38,266 nucleotides of DNA from SVTX01 sp045658225 (GCA_045658225.1 JAZOUO010000029.1:1-38266), one strand, 5' to 3'. Counted from the first letter of the stretch, positions 1 to 7,806 are shown. A program made the numbers and translations. The notes: generated by a model not told the origin, from the letters alone.

Positions 1-68
1 TTATGTGTGTGGTTTCTCTTGCCCGTCGCGCAGGTCAAAAAACAAAGAGAGGGATTAACCCTCTCTTT
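1..68. repeat. Direct repeat copy A, downstream of tRNA-Pro
   Basis: This stretch is repeated at 111-178 with an exact 110-base offset and only two visible substitutions (CAGG versus CGGG, ATTAACC versus ATTGACC). Each copy carries a GC-rich CCGTCGCGC segment followed by a terminator-like GAGAGGG/CCCTCTC stem. It may continue left of the window. Read on the minus strand, the order is tRNA 3' end, terminator, spacer, hairpin, degraded T-arm, terminator, spacer, so a tandem duplication of the tRNA-Pro 3' flank is the simplest explanation. Confidence 0.85.
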
Positions 69-76
69 TAATAAAG

Positions 77-116
77 GGGATTCAGAACCCTTACATAAAA
101 CCTTGCGGTTTTATGT
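77..116 (-). repeat. T-arm-like remnant plus hairpin module behind tRNA-Pro
   Basis: On the minus strand a 10-bp hairpin with a four-base loop (stems 93-102 and 107-116) is followed at 77-90 by GGGTTCTGAATCCC, which resembles the T-arm of the intact tRNA-Pro (GGGTTCGAATCCC) with one extra base. The same arrangement (ACACACATAAA, hairpin, TTTATGTAAGG, then a T-arm-like TTC sequence) recurs downstream of tRNA-Val at 30043-30094. Confidence 0.65.
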
Positions 117-178
117 GTGTGGTTTCTCTTGCCCGTCGCGCGGGTCAAAAAACAAAGAGAGGGATTGACCCTCTCTTT
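111..178. repeat. Direct repeat copy B, downstream of tRNA-Pro
   Basis: This is the second copy of the 68-base repeat starting at position 1, 110 bases further on. In this copy the GAGAGGG/CCCTCTC stem is extended by AAAAAACAAA/TTTGTTTTTT and forms the functional terminator of the intact tRNA-Pro gene. Confidence 0.85.
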
Positions 179-185
179 GTTTTTT
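147..185 (-). terminator. Rho-independent terminator of tRNA-Pro
   Basis: A perfect 17-bp inverted repeat (147-163 and 169-185) with a five-base loop ends in a T-run on the minus strand. It begins directly at the last encoded base of the tRNA CCA end, so the tRNA is released from a very short trailer. Confidence 0.85.
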
Positions 186-261
186 GGTCGGAGTGACGGG
201 ATTCGAACCCACGGCCTCTTGGTCCCGAACCAAGCGCACTACCAAACTGTGCCACACCCCG
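185..261 (-). tRNA. tRNA-Pro (anticodon CGG)
   Basis: Read on the minus strand, the 77-base gene folds into a standard cloverleaf. The acceptor CGGGGTG pairs with CACTCCG with one G-T wobble, the D-arm contains GGTAGTGC, the anticodon stem is CTTGG/CCAAG with loop TTCGGGA (anticodon CGG), and the T-arm is GTGGG-TTCGAAT-CCCGT. The CCA end is encoded. A consensus promoter lies at 413-441, upstream of a damaged second copy, so both are probably transcribed together. The terminator abuts the CCA. Confidence 0.95.
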
Positions 262-270
262 ATTATTAAA

Positions 271-399
271 TTTCGAACTCACGGCCTCTTGTCTCGAACT
301 GCCGAGCATGCGAGGCACACAAACGCAAGTTTGTGCAACGAGCGAAGCGAAGTATGCGCACATACCAAACGCAACGCTTGCGTTGCAGGCCACACCCCG
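271..399 (-). pseudogene. Interrupted, truncated tRNA-Pro copy
   Basis: The minus strand starts with the tRNA-Pro acceptor/D-arm sequence CGGGGTGTGGC, then is broken by a GC-rich hairpin (371-386, GCAACGC/GCGTTGC). It resumes with GTTTGGTA, is broken again by about 55 bases in the anticodon arm (about 302-356, including a hairpin at 318-335 with a GCAA loop and a CGAGCGAAGCGAAG tract), and resumes with AAGAGGCCGTGAGTTCGAA. The 3' acceptor strand and CCA are missing, and ten AT-rich bases separate it from the intact gene. It cannot make a normal tRNA. It lies just downstream of the promoter, so it would be transcribed as the leader of the functional tRNA-Pro. Confidence 0.8.
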
Positions 400-412
400 A
401 TAATACCACAAT

Positions 413-441
413 ATTATAACATAAGATAAATATTTTGTCAA
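413..441 (-). promoter_or_regulatory. Consensus promoter for the tRNA-Pro transcript
   Basis: On the minus strand TTGACA (436-441) and TATAAT (413-418) are both perfect consensus boxes separated by 17 bases. Transcription would start near 406, just ahead of the damaged tRNA-Pro copy. Confidence 0.85.
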
Positions 442-500
442 TTGCTTTTTCAAATTTATTACGTACTTTATTGCAACTTAATACAAGCACTAAAGCCCAA

Positions 501-534
501 CAAAAAAAGGGGGCTTGCGCCCCCTTTTTTTTGT
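501..534. terminator. Terminator after the ABC transporter gene
   Basis: A near-perfect stem of A-run plus GGGGGC pairs with GCCCCC plus T-run around a TTGC loop, followed on both sides by T- or A-rich tails. It ends the minus-strand ABC gene and could work in both directions. Confidence 0.85.
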
Positions 535-545
535 TAGGTTAAATA

Positions 546-3500
546 TTATCTATCCTTAATTGCATCAACGGGCTTACGTCTTGCTATGTTATATACGGGC
601 AAGAAGCTGGAAAGCAATGCCACGCCTGCGCTTATAACAAGCATCAACGCAAATTGACGTATGCCATAGGTCAGTACAGTGATATTGATTCCGTTGTTGT
701 GCATCCACGTGTTAACAATTATAATTCCCGCAATTACCACCGCGGTGGACAAAATAAAGTTTATCAAAGCTATTATAAGTGCCTCGCTGAAGAATATCTT
801 GAATACGTCTGACGAACGCGCACCTACTGCTCGGAGAACGCCTATCTCACGCTTCTTATAGGATATCGACGTTGCAATAAAGTTCATAAGCAACAGTGAT
901 GAGAATACCGCAAAGACTATTCCGACAATAAGGAACACTTTAGAACAAACCTCAATGATTTCGTTGAACGTTCCAAGTGTATCCATAATGGGATTCTTTA
1001 ACTCGAACTTAAAATCAACGCCCTCGGCATACGACATATCAACAAGTTTCTGTATTACGTCGCGGTCTCGTCCCATAGGAGCTAATGCATACGCCCAGAT
1101 GCCCGCATCATGCTCTGCGACATCCTCTCGGTACATATTATCGCCCATCTCTTTGTTGTATATTTCCTCACTCCACGCCAGATAGTCAGCCATGATCGTG
1201 TCGCTTATTACCATTTCGGTATGATTTGCTTTCTGCACGTCGTATGTTCCGACAACCTTAAAATCATAGGTCTTTATGTCGGAGTTGCTTTGGAATTCAT
1301 AATTATATTCCTCAGTCTTGAACGTCAGACTCTGAAGAATCTCTTCTACCGACGTACCGGAGAGATTCATGAACGCTTGCTGCGTCATTTTCTCTAAATC
1401 AGATCCGCTATACTTACCGAATTTATTTTCGTTGTATCCGTAATTAGAATTATTCAAGAACCAATGCATATAGAAATCACGGGTTTTGAACATTTTGTCA
1501 TCATCCGTAAAGTCGTTCCAGTTCTGCTCTGTCACGCCGAAGTCCTTGTTGTCAAGCATCAGTTGGATAAACTCCTGATTTTCCCAAAGTCTGCCGTTCT
1601 CAAAATCGGCATTAGCGTATATATCTCGCAGAATATTTCCAATCTGATACTTCCATACCGTAAACTCGGGATTTTCCTCGCCCGTATTGTAAAGACATTC
1701 GTACAAGCTCCACAGATTGTCAACCGAGAGACCACTGGTATCCTTAATACCGTACATATTTGCTACAAAATCAAGCATATCCTCTCTGACAGTTCTGTCA
1801 AATTCGCTCCTGTACTTAAAGCTACCGTCGTTTTGGAAAACAGGAGGCTCTTCTCTGTATTCCTCAAACCAGAAGCGTATCCAGAATTCCTTTGCCTCAT
1901 CAGCGCTATTTAATTCATATCCGTATTGCATCTGCGCGTATTCGGATACGTTCCAGATCATGTCATCATCCCAGACAATTTCAGAAACATACTGACGCGC
2001 AGCCGCCTCCATAAGTCTGTTAAAATAGTTATCGGATATCTTGGTAGCTGCCCAATTTTCTTCGCCGTAGAGTCTTGCCGCTTCATTGGCTATTGTCTGA
2101 GCATCTATATTAACAACCGTTTCTTCGCTCATCAGGCTATTAAGGAAGTGCGACGGAAGAATAATCTCGTTTGCCGCAAGCTTGTCGCGTGAGATGCCGT
2201 CCAACCAGGTTATCTCAAGCTTCTGTAGCACCGAGCTGTCTGCGACCTGAGAATACGAGAGATTATTTCCCTCTTCCTTATCGGAATTGTTTGAAGGAAT
2301 AACTATAACCAAACGCATGTCTGAGTTCCATGCGTTCATACTTGTTGCGAGTTGCTCGTACATAGCGTTCATTGAGCTTGCAATAGCATCAATGTCCTCT
2401 CTGAGCATAAAGCCAAGTCCGTGGAAACCGTATCCAAGCTCGCTTTGTATTTCCATCTGGAGAACCATATCAGCGATAACATTTCCGTCCTGATTCATAA
2501 TGTTATTATCGTCCTTGGGAAGAAAGGCTGAGTATCTTTCATAGTCGAACTGCGTATCTACAACACCAACTATTTCATATGACTGCTCCTGCGCACCCAT
2601 ATATCCAAACATACCCGAGAAGGTTATATGCTTTCCGATAATGGAGTTGGCAGTTCCCTCTTCCATTGTCACGCTTCCTGCCGCTATGCTCTCGTCTTTC
2701 TCGGTATTAACGAAGCCAAATTCGTTAAACTGGCGGTACATAACCTCGGTAATAGCTATCTCACCCTTGTTTTGAGGCAATCGTCCTTTGACAGCAAAGC
2801 CTGAACTCATAACTTCCTCTGCACTGAGGTCGACCAAACCGTGAATTCTACCCGTATATATTACATTGGAGGAATAGTTCTGCATATGTGAGTTGACATT
2901 GAATCCGCCGTAGTAGCCGTCACTCATATTTCCCGTATAAACAGGGACAAAATTAAGACCTGTCTGGTCCTTGAGCCACTTGATGTCCTCATCGTTGAGT
3001 TGGGTAGTACTGTAATACGTGTAGCTGTCATTATCCCCATACGTGCTGGTATGTTTGAGACTGAGAACTACGGACGCATTCTTTACGTTGGAGTCAAGAA
3101 GCGACTCTGTTGTTGCTGTAAATTTGTTGTAAGCTGCCATAGTATCTGCAAATCCGAACATCACGAATGCGATAAGTGAGAGCAGTATTGTCATGACAAG
3201 ACGGAATTTCTTGTGCTTGAGACCACTTGCACCCATACGGAGCGCGTTTTTTAGAGGAAGTCTTGAGCGAATAAATTTACTATCCTTTTTCTCGTATTGC
3301 TTGAGCTTAACGTCCTTTTCGGCGTCAGTGCCCTCAAATACTGACATATTTCCCTGCTCACTTATTCCCGCTACCGAGCGAAGCTCACTGTTTATACGTC
3401 CGTCACTTGAAAGTATGACGTCGTCAGCGCTCTTAGATAGGTATTCGTTTATCATTTTAAGGTCGGCTTCTGTGAGCTTATATCCACCCTTGATACGCAA

Positions 3501-4226
3501 AATCTGATTGCTTATCTTATCAACACCCTCGCTGAGCTTCTCGCTCTCGTGCTCGTGCTTTGTCACGTCGGAAATTATCTTTCCGTCGGAAAGCTCGATT
3601 ATTCTGTCAGCGTATTTCTCGGCAAAATCACGGTCGTGGGATACTATGAGCACAAGCTTCTCTTTTGAGAGCTGCTTGAGTGAGTCAAATATCTGCTTAC
3701 CTGTGTTTGAATCAAGCGCGCCCGTGGGCTCGTCTGCCATAATTATCTGCGGTTCCTTAACAAGCGCGCGTGCTATGGCAACTCTCTGCTTTTGACCTCC
3801 CGAAAGCTCGTTAGGCTTACGCTTTGCGTAGTTTACAAGATCAACCTGCGCCAAAATATTATTTATGCTCTCACTCGTTGCCTTCTTACTCTGAAGCTCA
3901 AGAGCAAGCGCGATATTCGCACCTACAGTGAAGTCGTCAAGAATGTTGTATTCCTGGAAAATAAAGCCTATAAACGTGTTTCTGTATGCGTCAAAATCCG
4001 AGCCGCTAAAACTCTTTGATGACTTACCCTTGATGATAAATTCGCCCTTATCATAGCCGTCAAGACCTCCTATGACGTTGAGCAACGTAGACTTACCGCT
4101 TCCCGATTTACCGAGAATAAAGACCATTCCCGACTCGGGAAAGGACACGCTTACGTCGTCAAGCGCACGAACGGATTCGCCCGTTTTGGAACGATATACT
4201 TTTGTCAGATTTTTAATTTCAAGCAT
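546..4226 (-). CDS. ABC transporter ATPase-permease fusion, MacB/FtsX type, with very large extracytoplasmic domain
   Basis: This is a one-gene ABC system. Counting from the ATG at 4232, the ATPase has a Walker A GKSGSGKST (41-49), signature LSGGQ (143-147), Walker B IIMADE (163-168) and H-loop His199. A linker of about 110 residues leads to one membrane helix (about 345-365), a roughly 700-residue extracytoplasmic region rich in Trp, Tyr and acidic residues, and three C-terminal helices with the FtsX-like LRAVGARSSDVFKIFFSEAL segment. That is the four-helix MacB layout, but MacB is about 650 residues and this protein is about 1226. The ATG at 4226 is preferred: AAGGAG ends one base before the ATG at 4232 but seven before 4226. 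The family transmits force to substrates outside the membrane (antibiotic or peptide export, or hydrolase regulation). The substrate is not evident. It is monocistronic, with its own promoter and terminator. Confidence 0.88.
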   Translation of the reverse strand: MLEIKNLTKVYRSKTGESVRALDDVSVSFPESGMVFILGKSGSGKSTLLNVIGGLDGYDKGEFIIKGKSSKSFSGSDFDAYRNTFIGFIFQEYNILDDFTVGANIALALELQSKKATSESINNILAQVDLVNYAKRKPNELSGGQKQRVAIARALVKEPQIIMADEPTGALDSNTGKQIFDSLKQLSKEKLVLIVSHDRDFAEKYADRIIELSDGKIISDVTKHEHESEKLSEGVDKISNQILRIKGGYKLTEADLKMINEYLSKSADDVILSSDGRINSELRSVAGISEQGNMSVFEGTDAEKDVKLKQYEKKDSKFIRSRLPLKNALRMGASGLKHKKFRLVMTILLSLIAFVMFGFADTMAAYNKFTATTESLLDSNVKNASVVLSLKHTSTYGDNDSYTYYSTTQLNDEDIKWLKDQTGLNFVPVYTGNMSDGYYGGFNVNSHMQNYSSNVIYTGRIHGLVDLSAEEVMSSGFAVKGRLPQNKGEIAITEVMYRQFNEFGFVNTEKDESIAAGSVTMEEGTANSIIGKHITFSGMFGYMGAQEQSYEIVGVVDTQFDYERYSAFLPKDDNNIMNQDGNVIADMVLQMEIQSELGYGFHGLGFMLREDIDAIASSMNAMYEQLATSMNAWNSDMRLVIVIPSNNSDKEEGNNLSYSQVADSSVLQKLEITWLDGISRDKLAANEIILPSHFLNSLMSEETVVNIDAQTIANEAARLYGEENWAATKISDNYFNRLMEAAARQYVSEIVWDDDMIWNVSEYAQMQYGYELNSADEAKEFWIRFWFEEYREEPPVFQNDGSFKYRSEFDRTVREDMLDFVANMYGIKDTSGLSVDNLWSLYECLYNTGEENPEFTVWKYQIGNILRDIYANADFENGRLWENQEFIQLMLDNKDFGVTEQNWNDFTDDDKMFKTRDFYMHWFLNNSNYGYNENKFGKYSGSDLEKMTQQAFMNLSGTSVEEILQSLTFKTEEYNYEFQSNSDIKTYDFKVVGTYDVQKANHTEMVISDTIMADYLAWSEEIYNKEMGDNMYREDVAEHDAGIWAYALAPMGRDRDVIQKLVDMSYAEGVDFKFELKNPIMDTLGTFNEIIEVCSKVFLIVGIVFAVFSSLLLMNFIATSISYKKREIGVLRAVGARSSDVFKIFFSEALIIALINFILSTAVVIAGIIIVNTWMHNNGINITVLTYGIRQFALMLVISAGVALLSSFLPVYNIARRKPVDAIKDR

Positions 4227-4260
4227 ATACATTCTCCTTTACTTGTTATTATTTTCATGT

Positions 4261-4278
4261 TCGTCTATTGTCAGACGA
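4261..4278. promoter_or_regulatory. Inverted repeat in the ABC gene leader
   Basis: TCGTCT and AGACGA, separated by six bases, form an inverted repeat just downstream of the predicted transcription start of the ABC gene. It could be an operator for the regulator of this transporter or a leader hairpin. No two-component system or repressor gene is adjacent. Confidence 0.4.
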
Positions 4279-4291
4279 TTTTTACATTATG

Positions 4292-4320
4292 ATTATACCA
4301 TATAATGCAGACTTTTGCAA
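4292..4320 (-). promoter_or_regulatory. Promoter of the ABC transporter gene
   Basis: On the minus strand TTGCAA (4315-4320) is 17 bases from TATAAT (4292-4297), about 60 bases ahead of the start codon. Confidence 0.75.
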
Positions 4321-4356
4321 GATTATTATATAAAAGTTTAGCTGAATTCAGTACTA

Positions 4357-4402
4357 ATAAAAATCGAGTAGCGCCAATAGTACGGCTACCACCCGATTTT
4401 TT
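4357..4402 (-). terminator. Terminator of the acyl-remodelling operon
   Basis: AAAAATCG pairs with CGATTTTT, and an inner GTAGC/GCTAC stem is separated from it by an asymmetric bulge. The tail is T-rich on the minus strand. It lies about 27 bases past the stop codon of the zinc-ribbon membrane protein, the last gene of the operon. Confidence 0.65.
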
Positions 4403-4429
4403 AGTAATTTATGATATGTACATTGCAGA

Positions 4430-4999
4430 TTAAAGCTTCATCAATAATGATGCAACAAACATCATAAATGCTGCAACAGACACAAGGAGTGCTGAAGCAC
4501 TCATAGCTGTGCCACAAATACCAAGAATAAGCGCGGGAACAGGCTTTGCGCGCTTATTTGCTACTGCAGATCTGAAAAACTTTATAGATTTAATTCCCAT
4601 TACAAGCGAGGGGATAGCAAGACCTATAGCAATTACAATATATATTGCGCATATCGCCTTTATCGCGATACCTGTTATGTCTCCGTCGAAGAATGATCCA
4701 AGCACACCGTCCATAGCCAGAAACAGATACGCCACGTATGCAAGGGCGTATGAAATGTTGCTCAAAATAGTACTTGTAAGTGCAGGACCAAAGCCGTCCA
4801 TAACTCTGCCCTCTCTCTTGGGCTTTATGGATTGCTCGGCGGGTGTGTAAACAGACTCTGCAGTGGGCTGAGATATAACCACGGGCTCGGGTGTAGGCTC
4901 TTCAGCTATGGGAAGAGCTACGGGCGTTTCCTTAGGAGCGCAGTCGCTACAATAATCATCGTCAGTGTAAATAAACTTACCGCATTTCTTGCAATACAT
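4430..4999 (-). CDS. Zinc-ribbon membrane protein, uncharacterised
   Basis: The protein has 189 residues. It opens with a zinc-ribbon of two CxxC pairs (Cys3, Cys6, Cys17, Cys20), continues with a Pro/Glu/Thr-rich linker to about residue 65, and then has about three or four hydrophobic segments (roughly 75-95, 103-130 and 150-187). This layout, a cytoplasmic zinc ribbon tethered to a small membrane domain, is common in Clostridia and has no known single function. It starts at the ATG preceded by AAAAGGAG with a typical spacing. It sits 59 bases behind the LRAT-PPTase gene, with no terminator between, and a terminator follows it, so it is probably the last gene of the operon. Its role there is unknown. 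Confidence 0.7.
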   Translation of the reverse strand: MYCKKCGKFIYTDDDYCSDCAPKETPVALPIAEEPTPEPVVISQPTAESVYTPAEQSIKPKREGRVMDGFGPALTSTILSNISYALAYVAYLFLAMDGVLGSFFDGDITGIAIKAICAIYIVIAIGLAIPSLVMGIKSIKFFRSAVANKRAKPVPALILGICGTAMSASALLVSVAAFMMFVASLLMKL

Positions 5000-5058
5000 A
5001 GAAGTTCTCCTTTTATAATTATTTTGCGCTCACGTCACTTTAGGTTTAATAAATGCGC

Positions 5059-6063
5059 TTACGCGAGCTTGATGTTTTCAAATACTTTAAGTCGCTCGGG
5101 GGTGTCACTTGCCACAGATAAAATATAATTCTGACCCGCAACAATGACAGTCCTGCTGACTACGTTTCCCTTTTGCGTATCATGTTCCTTGGCAACAAAG
5201 CTCTTATCGCCAGAAAGCTTAAAAAGGCTTTCCTTTTGCGACCATTTGGTAAGCAAAAATTCAAGCTTGTTTTCCGTCAACTTTTGATACTCTACCTCTT
5301 CTGCGTCGTTCAATATTCTCTCACAAAATCTTTCTGTGTTGATCTTACTCTCCAAAAGCTCAATATCAATGCCAACGGAGTTGCGGGATACCGCGACGCA
5401 AACCGCATTATGACTGTGGGAAATAGAAAATTCCACATAAGGAGATATCCATTTCCCATTTTCAGACTTAACTATCTCAGTGTCCACAATTTTTTTGCCA
5501 AGACTGCGCTGAAGTCCGTACTCAAGAAGCTTCCATGCGCAGTATTTCTCGCGCTTTACGCGCTCGCACGAGCAAGCGGATATTTCATCCTGTCGGGACT
5601 TTGGAGAAACCTCGCTTATATTTATATCAGCAGGTATTTCTGCCACGTAAACATCAAGTACAGGCAGGGACTGGAAGAACTTGCGGACCGCATCGGTCTG
5701 CGAACTATACTTTTCACCCGTCAAGCACTCATAGGCAAAATGCTCACAGTTGTTGTAAAGTATATGATAGCCACCCTCTCCTATTCGGCCTCGGGCTATT
5801 TTTACCGTTTCTTTTGGCGAATTAAATTTTCTTTTTTCTTTTCTGTCGGCAACAGCCACTTCAAGAAAACCTCCCGCCAAAAATACGTCAATATCGCTTG
5901 AAAGAACGCATATTTCATTGTCGGGAACATGTCGGCGTGCGCTTGGCGCAAGTCCAAATTGTATGACCTCGTCGTCATTGACATATATACCGTAATGATA
6001 TATACTGCCAAGCTGTACACGCACCATATCACCCGATGAGGGTTGAGTTAATTCCCACTTCAT
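5059..6063 (-). CDS. Fusion of an LRAT-like cysteine acyltransferase/hydrolase domain and an Sfp-type 4'-phosphopantetheinyl transferase
   Basis: Residues about 8-125 match the LRAT/HRASLS branch of the NlpC/P60 superfamily: GDMVRVQLGSIYHYGIYV with His23, and NNCEHF with the nucleophile Cys106. The second histidine of the phospholipase PLA2G16 (HxxxxxxxxxxxH) is Gln35 here. Residues about 165-334 are an Sfp-type phosphopantetheinyl transferase, with SHSHNAVCVAV, GIDIE (Asp233, Glu235) and KWSQKES (Trp274, Lys277, Glu278). LRAT-type enzymes move or remove acyl groups on phospholipids through a Cys thioester. The PPTase would activate the carrier proteins of this operon. The start codon shares one base with the ACP stop codon (TAATG), so translation is coupled. 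The fusion of these two domains is unusual. Domain calls are firm and the substrate is inferred. Confidence 0.85.
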   Translation of the reverse strand: MKWELTQPSSGDMVRVQLGSIYHYGIYVNDDEVIQFGLAPSARRHVPDNEICVLSSDIDVFLAGGFLEVAVADRKEKRKFNSPKETVKIARGRIGEGGYHILYNNCEHFAYECLTGEKYSSQTDAVRKFFQSLPVLDVYVAEIPADINISEVSPKSRQDEISACSCERVKREKYCAWKLLEYGLQRSLGKKIVDTEIVKSENGKWISPYVEFSISHSHNAVCVAVSRNSVGIDIELLESKINTERFCERILNDAEEVEYQKLTENKLEFLLTKWSQKESLFKLSGDKSFVAKEHDTQKGNVVSRTVIVAGQNYILSVASDTPERLKVFENIKLA

Positions 6064-6314
6064 TAGTTTACCTTGCTCTCAATATAGTCTATAACGTCGC
6101 CAACAGTCTTGAAGTCTCCAAATCCGACATTATCAAATCTAATATTGAAGAACTCCTCAATAGCGATAACCACATACAGAATTCCAACGGAGTTGAGTCC
6201 GAGGTCTGTTATGAGATTACTGTTCTCCGTACAGGTCTCAAGAGCCTCGGAGTTATTTCCCATCGCCATTTTAAGAACGTCTCTTAATTTTTCTGTTATC
6301 TCAATTCTTGTCAT
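6063..6314 (-). CDS. Free-standing acyl carrier protein
   Basis: This 83-residue acidic helical protein carries the 4'-phosphopantetheine attachment motif DLGLNSV, with Ser42 as the modified residue. Helix II continues as GILYVVIAIEEFF, and the C-terminus is the usual VGDVIDYIESKV. It overlaps the preceding adenylating ligase by 14 bases, and its stop codon overlaps the start of the PPTase fusion, so ligase, carrier and activating enzyme are made as a coupled unit. This points to a dedicated carrier rather than the housekeeping AcpP, whose usual DSLD motif also differs from NSVG here. Confidence 0.92.
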   Translation of the reverse strand: MTRIEITEKLRDVLKMAMGNNSEALETCTENSNLITDLGLNSVGILYVVIAIEEFFNIRFDNVGFGDFKTVGDVIDYIESKVN

Positions 6315-7806
6315 TGTTCTGCTGACCTCTCACAATCTTCATACTGGGCGAACGGACAAAGTCCTTATCGCGAATAATAATCTTGCTTATCTGCGCAAAG
6401 GGAGGAAGGGTGGGATTTACTGCCTGTACCTTCTCCTTGATGTATGACTCAATATCTGCTGTTCCCTGTGCCTTAAGAACTGCTACACGAGGAAGAACTT
6501 CAAGCGCAAGAACTCCATTCTGCTCATATACAAGACAGTCCTGTATGCCATCAATAGCGTAGAATTTTGCCTCGACCTCTGCGGGAGATACATTTTCGCC
6601 TGAAGGAAGAACGATTATTTCCTTCTTTCTTCCTGTTATGTAAAGGAAGCCCTCTTCATCTATACGTACAAGGTCGCCCGTCTTGAAATAGCCTTCCTCG
6701 TCGTATGCTATCGCGCTCTCCTCTTCCTCTCCGATATATCCGTCCATCATATTAACACCCTTGAGACAAAGCTCGCCATCAACAATCTTGTAATCCATTC
6801 CGGGATAGATGAATCCTACAGAGTCGGGCTTATACATAGCCTCGGGATTTCCACTGACGAGGTTTGCGCTCTCGGTAAGTCCGTAGCCGGGAAGCAAAGT
6901 CACACCCATATTGTGATACTCTGTCACAAGGTAAGGAGCAACTGTGGACGCGCCGCATATGATATATTTTATATCATCTCCAAGAAGGTTTTTGCCAAAC
7001 TGCTTGGAAAGATTGAGTGCCATTTCCGCAAGCGCGGGAACCAATACGAGAACTGTGGGCTTGAATACCGCAATTTCTCTGAACATATCCTTGTTATTAC
7101 GGCATATGTAAAGCGAGCTTCCCGTGTAAAGTGAGGTAAGCATATTTCTGATAAGTCCGAATACGTGGGTCAGAGGAAGAACGAGGAATATTCTCTGCTC
7201 AAATACGTCTTTAAGACCATAGCAACCGTTTTTTGTACCACGCATAATCGCTTTGTGAGACAAGAGCGCGCCTTTGCTTCTACCGGTTGTTCCACCTGTG
7301 AAAAGCACGGCACAAGGCGCATTTGTGTCAACATATGCGACGTCGGTCTTATCCTCTGCCGTCTGGTCTGCAGGAATAGTCACTACTGCAGGATTTTTAG
7401 CCTTCAATATACCAAGCTTCTCGCTCAAAGAGTTGTCGTAAACGAGTGCCGACAAGGAGAACTTGAACGAGCATCCGAACACTGTCATCTCGTCAAGATG
7501 AGGAGGCATAAGAACTGCAACCGCGCCGAGAGTGGTTATAGCAAGAAATACCTTTACAAAGTCAACTCCGTTAGGAATATACATACCTACTCTGTCGCCC
7601 TGCTTTACTCCGCTATCCTTGAGCACTGTGCGAAATTTTGATACATCCTCGTCAAGAGCCGCAAAGGTGTAATCTCCCCTGTCAACTACCGCAATATTGC
7701 TAGGATATGTCTTAACACTATGCACCCACATATCTGCTACTGTGGGGTAGTCTACTATTTTAGCTAATGTTTGTTCGTCTGTGTACTTGTCAAAAATTGT
7801 ACTCAT
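6301..7806 (-). CDS. AMP-forming acyl-ACP/acyl-CoA synthetase-like ligase
   Basis: This 501-residue ANL-superfamily enzyme would activate a carboxylate as an acyl-adenylate and pass it to a phosphopantetheine thiol. All core motifs are intact: P-loop LFTGGTTGRSKG (169-179), GYGLTES (307-313), YFKTGDL with Asp378, GRKKEIIVLPSGENVSP (392-408) and the catalytic lysine Lys490 in PSMKIVRG. The order of motifs and LPLTHVFGL fit long-chain fatty acid ligases. Its 3' end overlaps the ACP gene, so ACP is the likely acceptor. The start codon overlaps the upstream PlsC stop (ATGA). CoA rather than ACP as acceptor cannot be excluded. Confidence 0.9.
   Translation of the reverse strand: MSTIFDKYTDEQTLAKIVDYPTVADMWVHSVKTYPSNIAVVDRGDYTFAALDEDVSKFRTVLKDSGVKQGDRVGMYIPNGVDFVKVFLAITTLGAVAVLMPPHLDEMTVFGCSFKFSLSALVYDNSLSEKLGILKAKNPAVVTIPADQTAEDKTDVAYVDTNAPCAVLFTGGTTGRSKGALLSHKAIMRGTKNGCYGLKDVFEQRIFLVLPLTHVFGLIRNMLTSLYTGSSLYICRNNKDMFREIAVFKPTVLVLVPALAEMALNLSKQFGKNLLGDDIKYIICGASTVAPYLVTEYHNMGVTLLPGYGLTESANLVSGNPEAMYKPDSVGFIYPGMDYKIVDGELCLKGVNMMDGYIGEEEESAIAYDEEGYFKTGDLVRIDEEGFLYITGRKKEIIVLPSGENVSPAEVEAKFYAIDGIQDCLVYEQNGVLALEVLPRVAVLKAQGTADIESYIKEKVQAVNPTLPPFAQISKIIIRDKDFVRSPSMKIVRGQQNNDKN

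Noticed and set aside
1..178. Possible CRISPR array from the repeated segments
   Set aside because: Only two copies are seen, the repeat contains a terminator stem and GC-rich spacer rather than a short partly palindromic unit, and the copies lie behind a tRNA terminator. No cas genes are present.
271..399. Self-splicing intron or homing element in the tRNA-Pro copy
   Set aside because: The two inserts are about 18 and 55 bases, far too short for a group I or II intron, and the tRNA copy also lacks its 3' acceptor strand, so splicing could not restore it.
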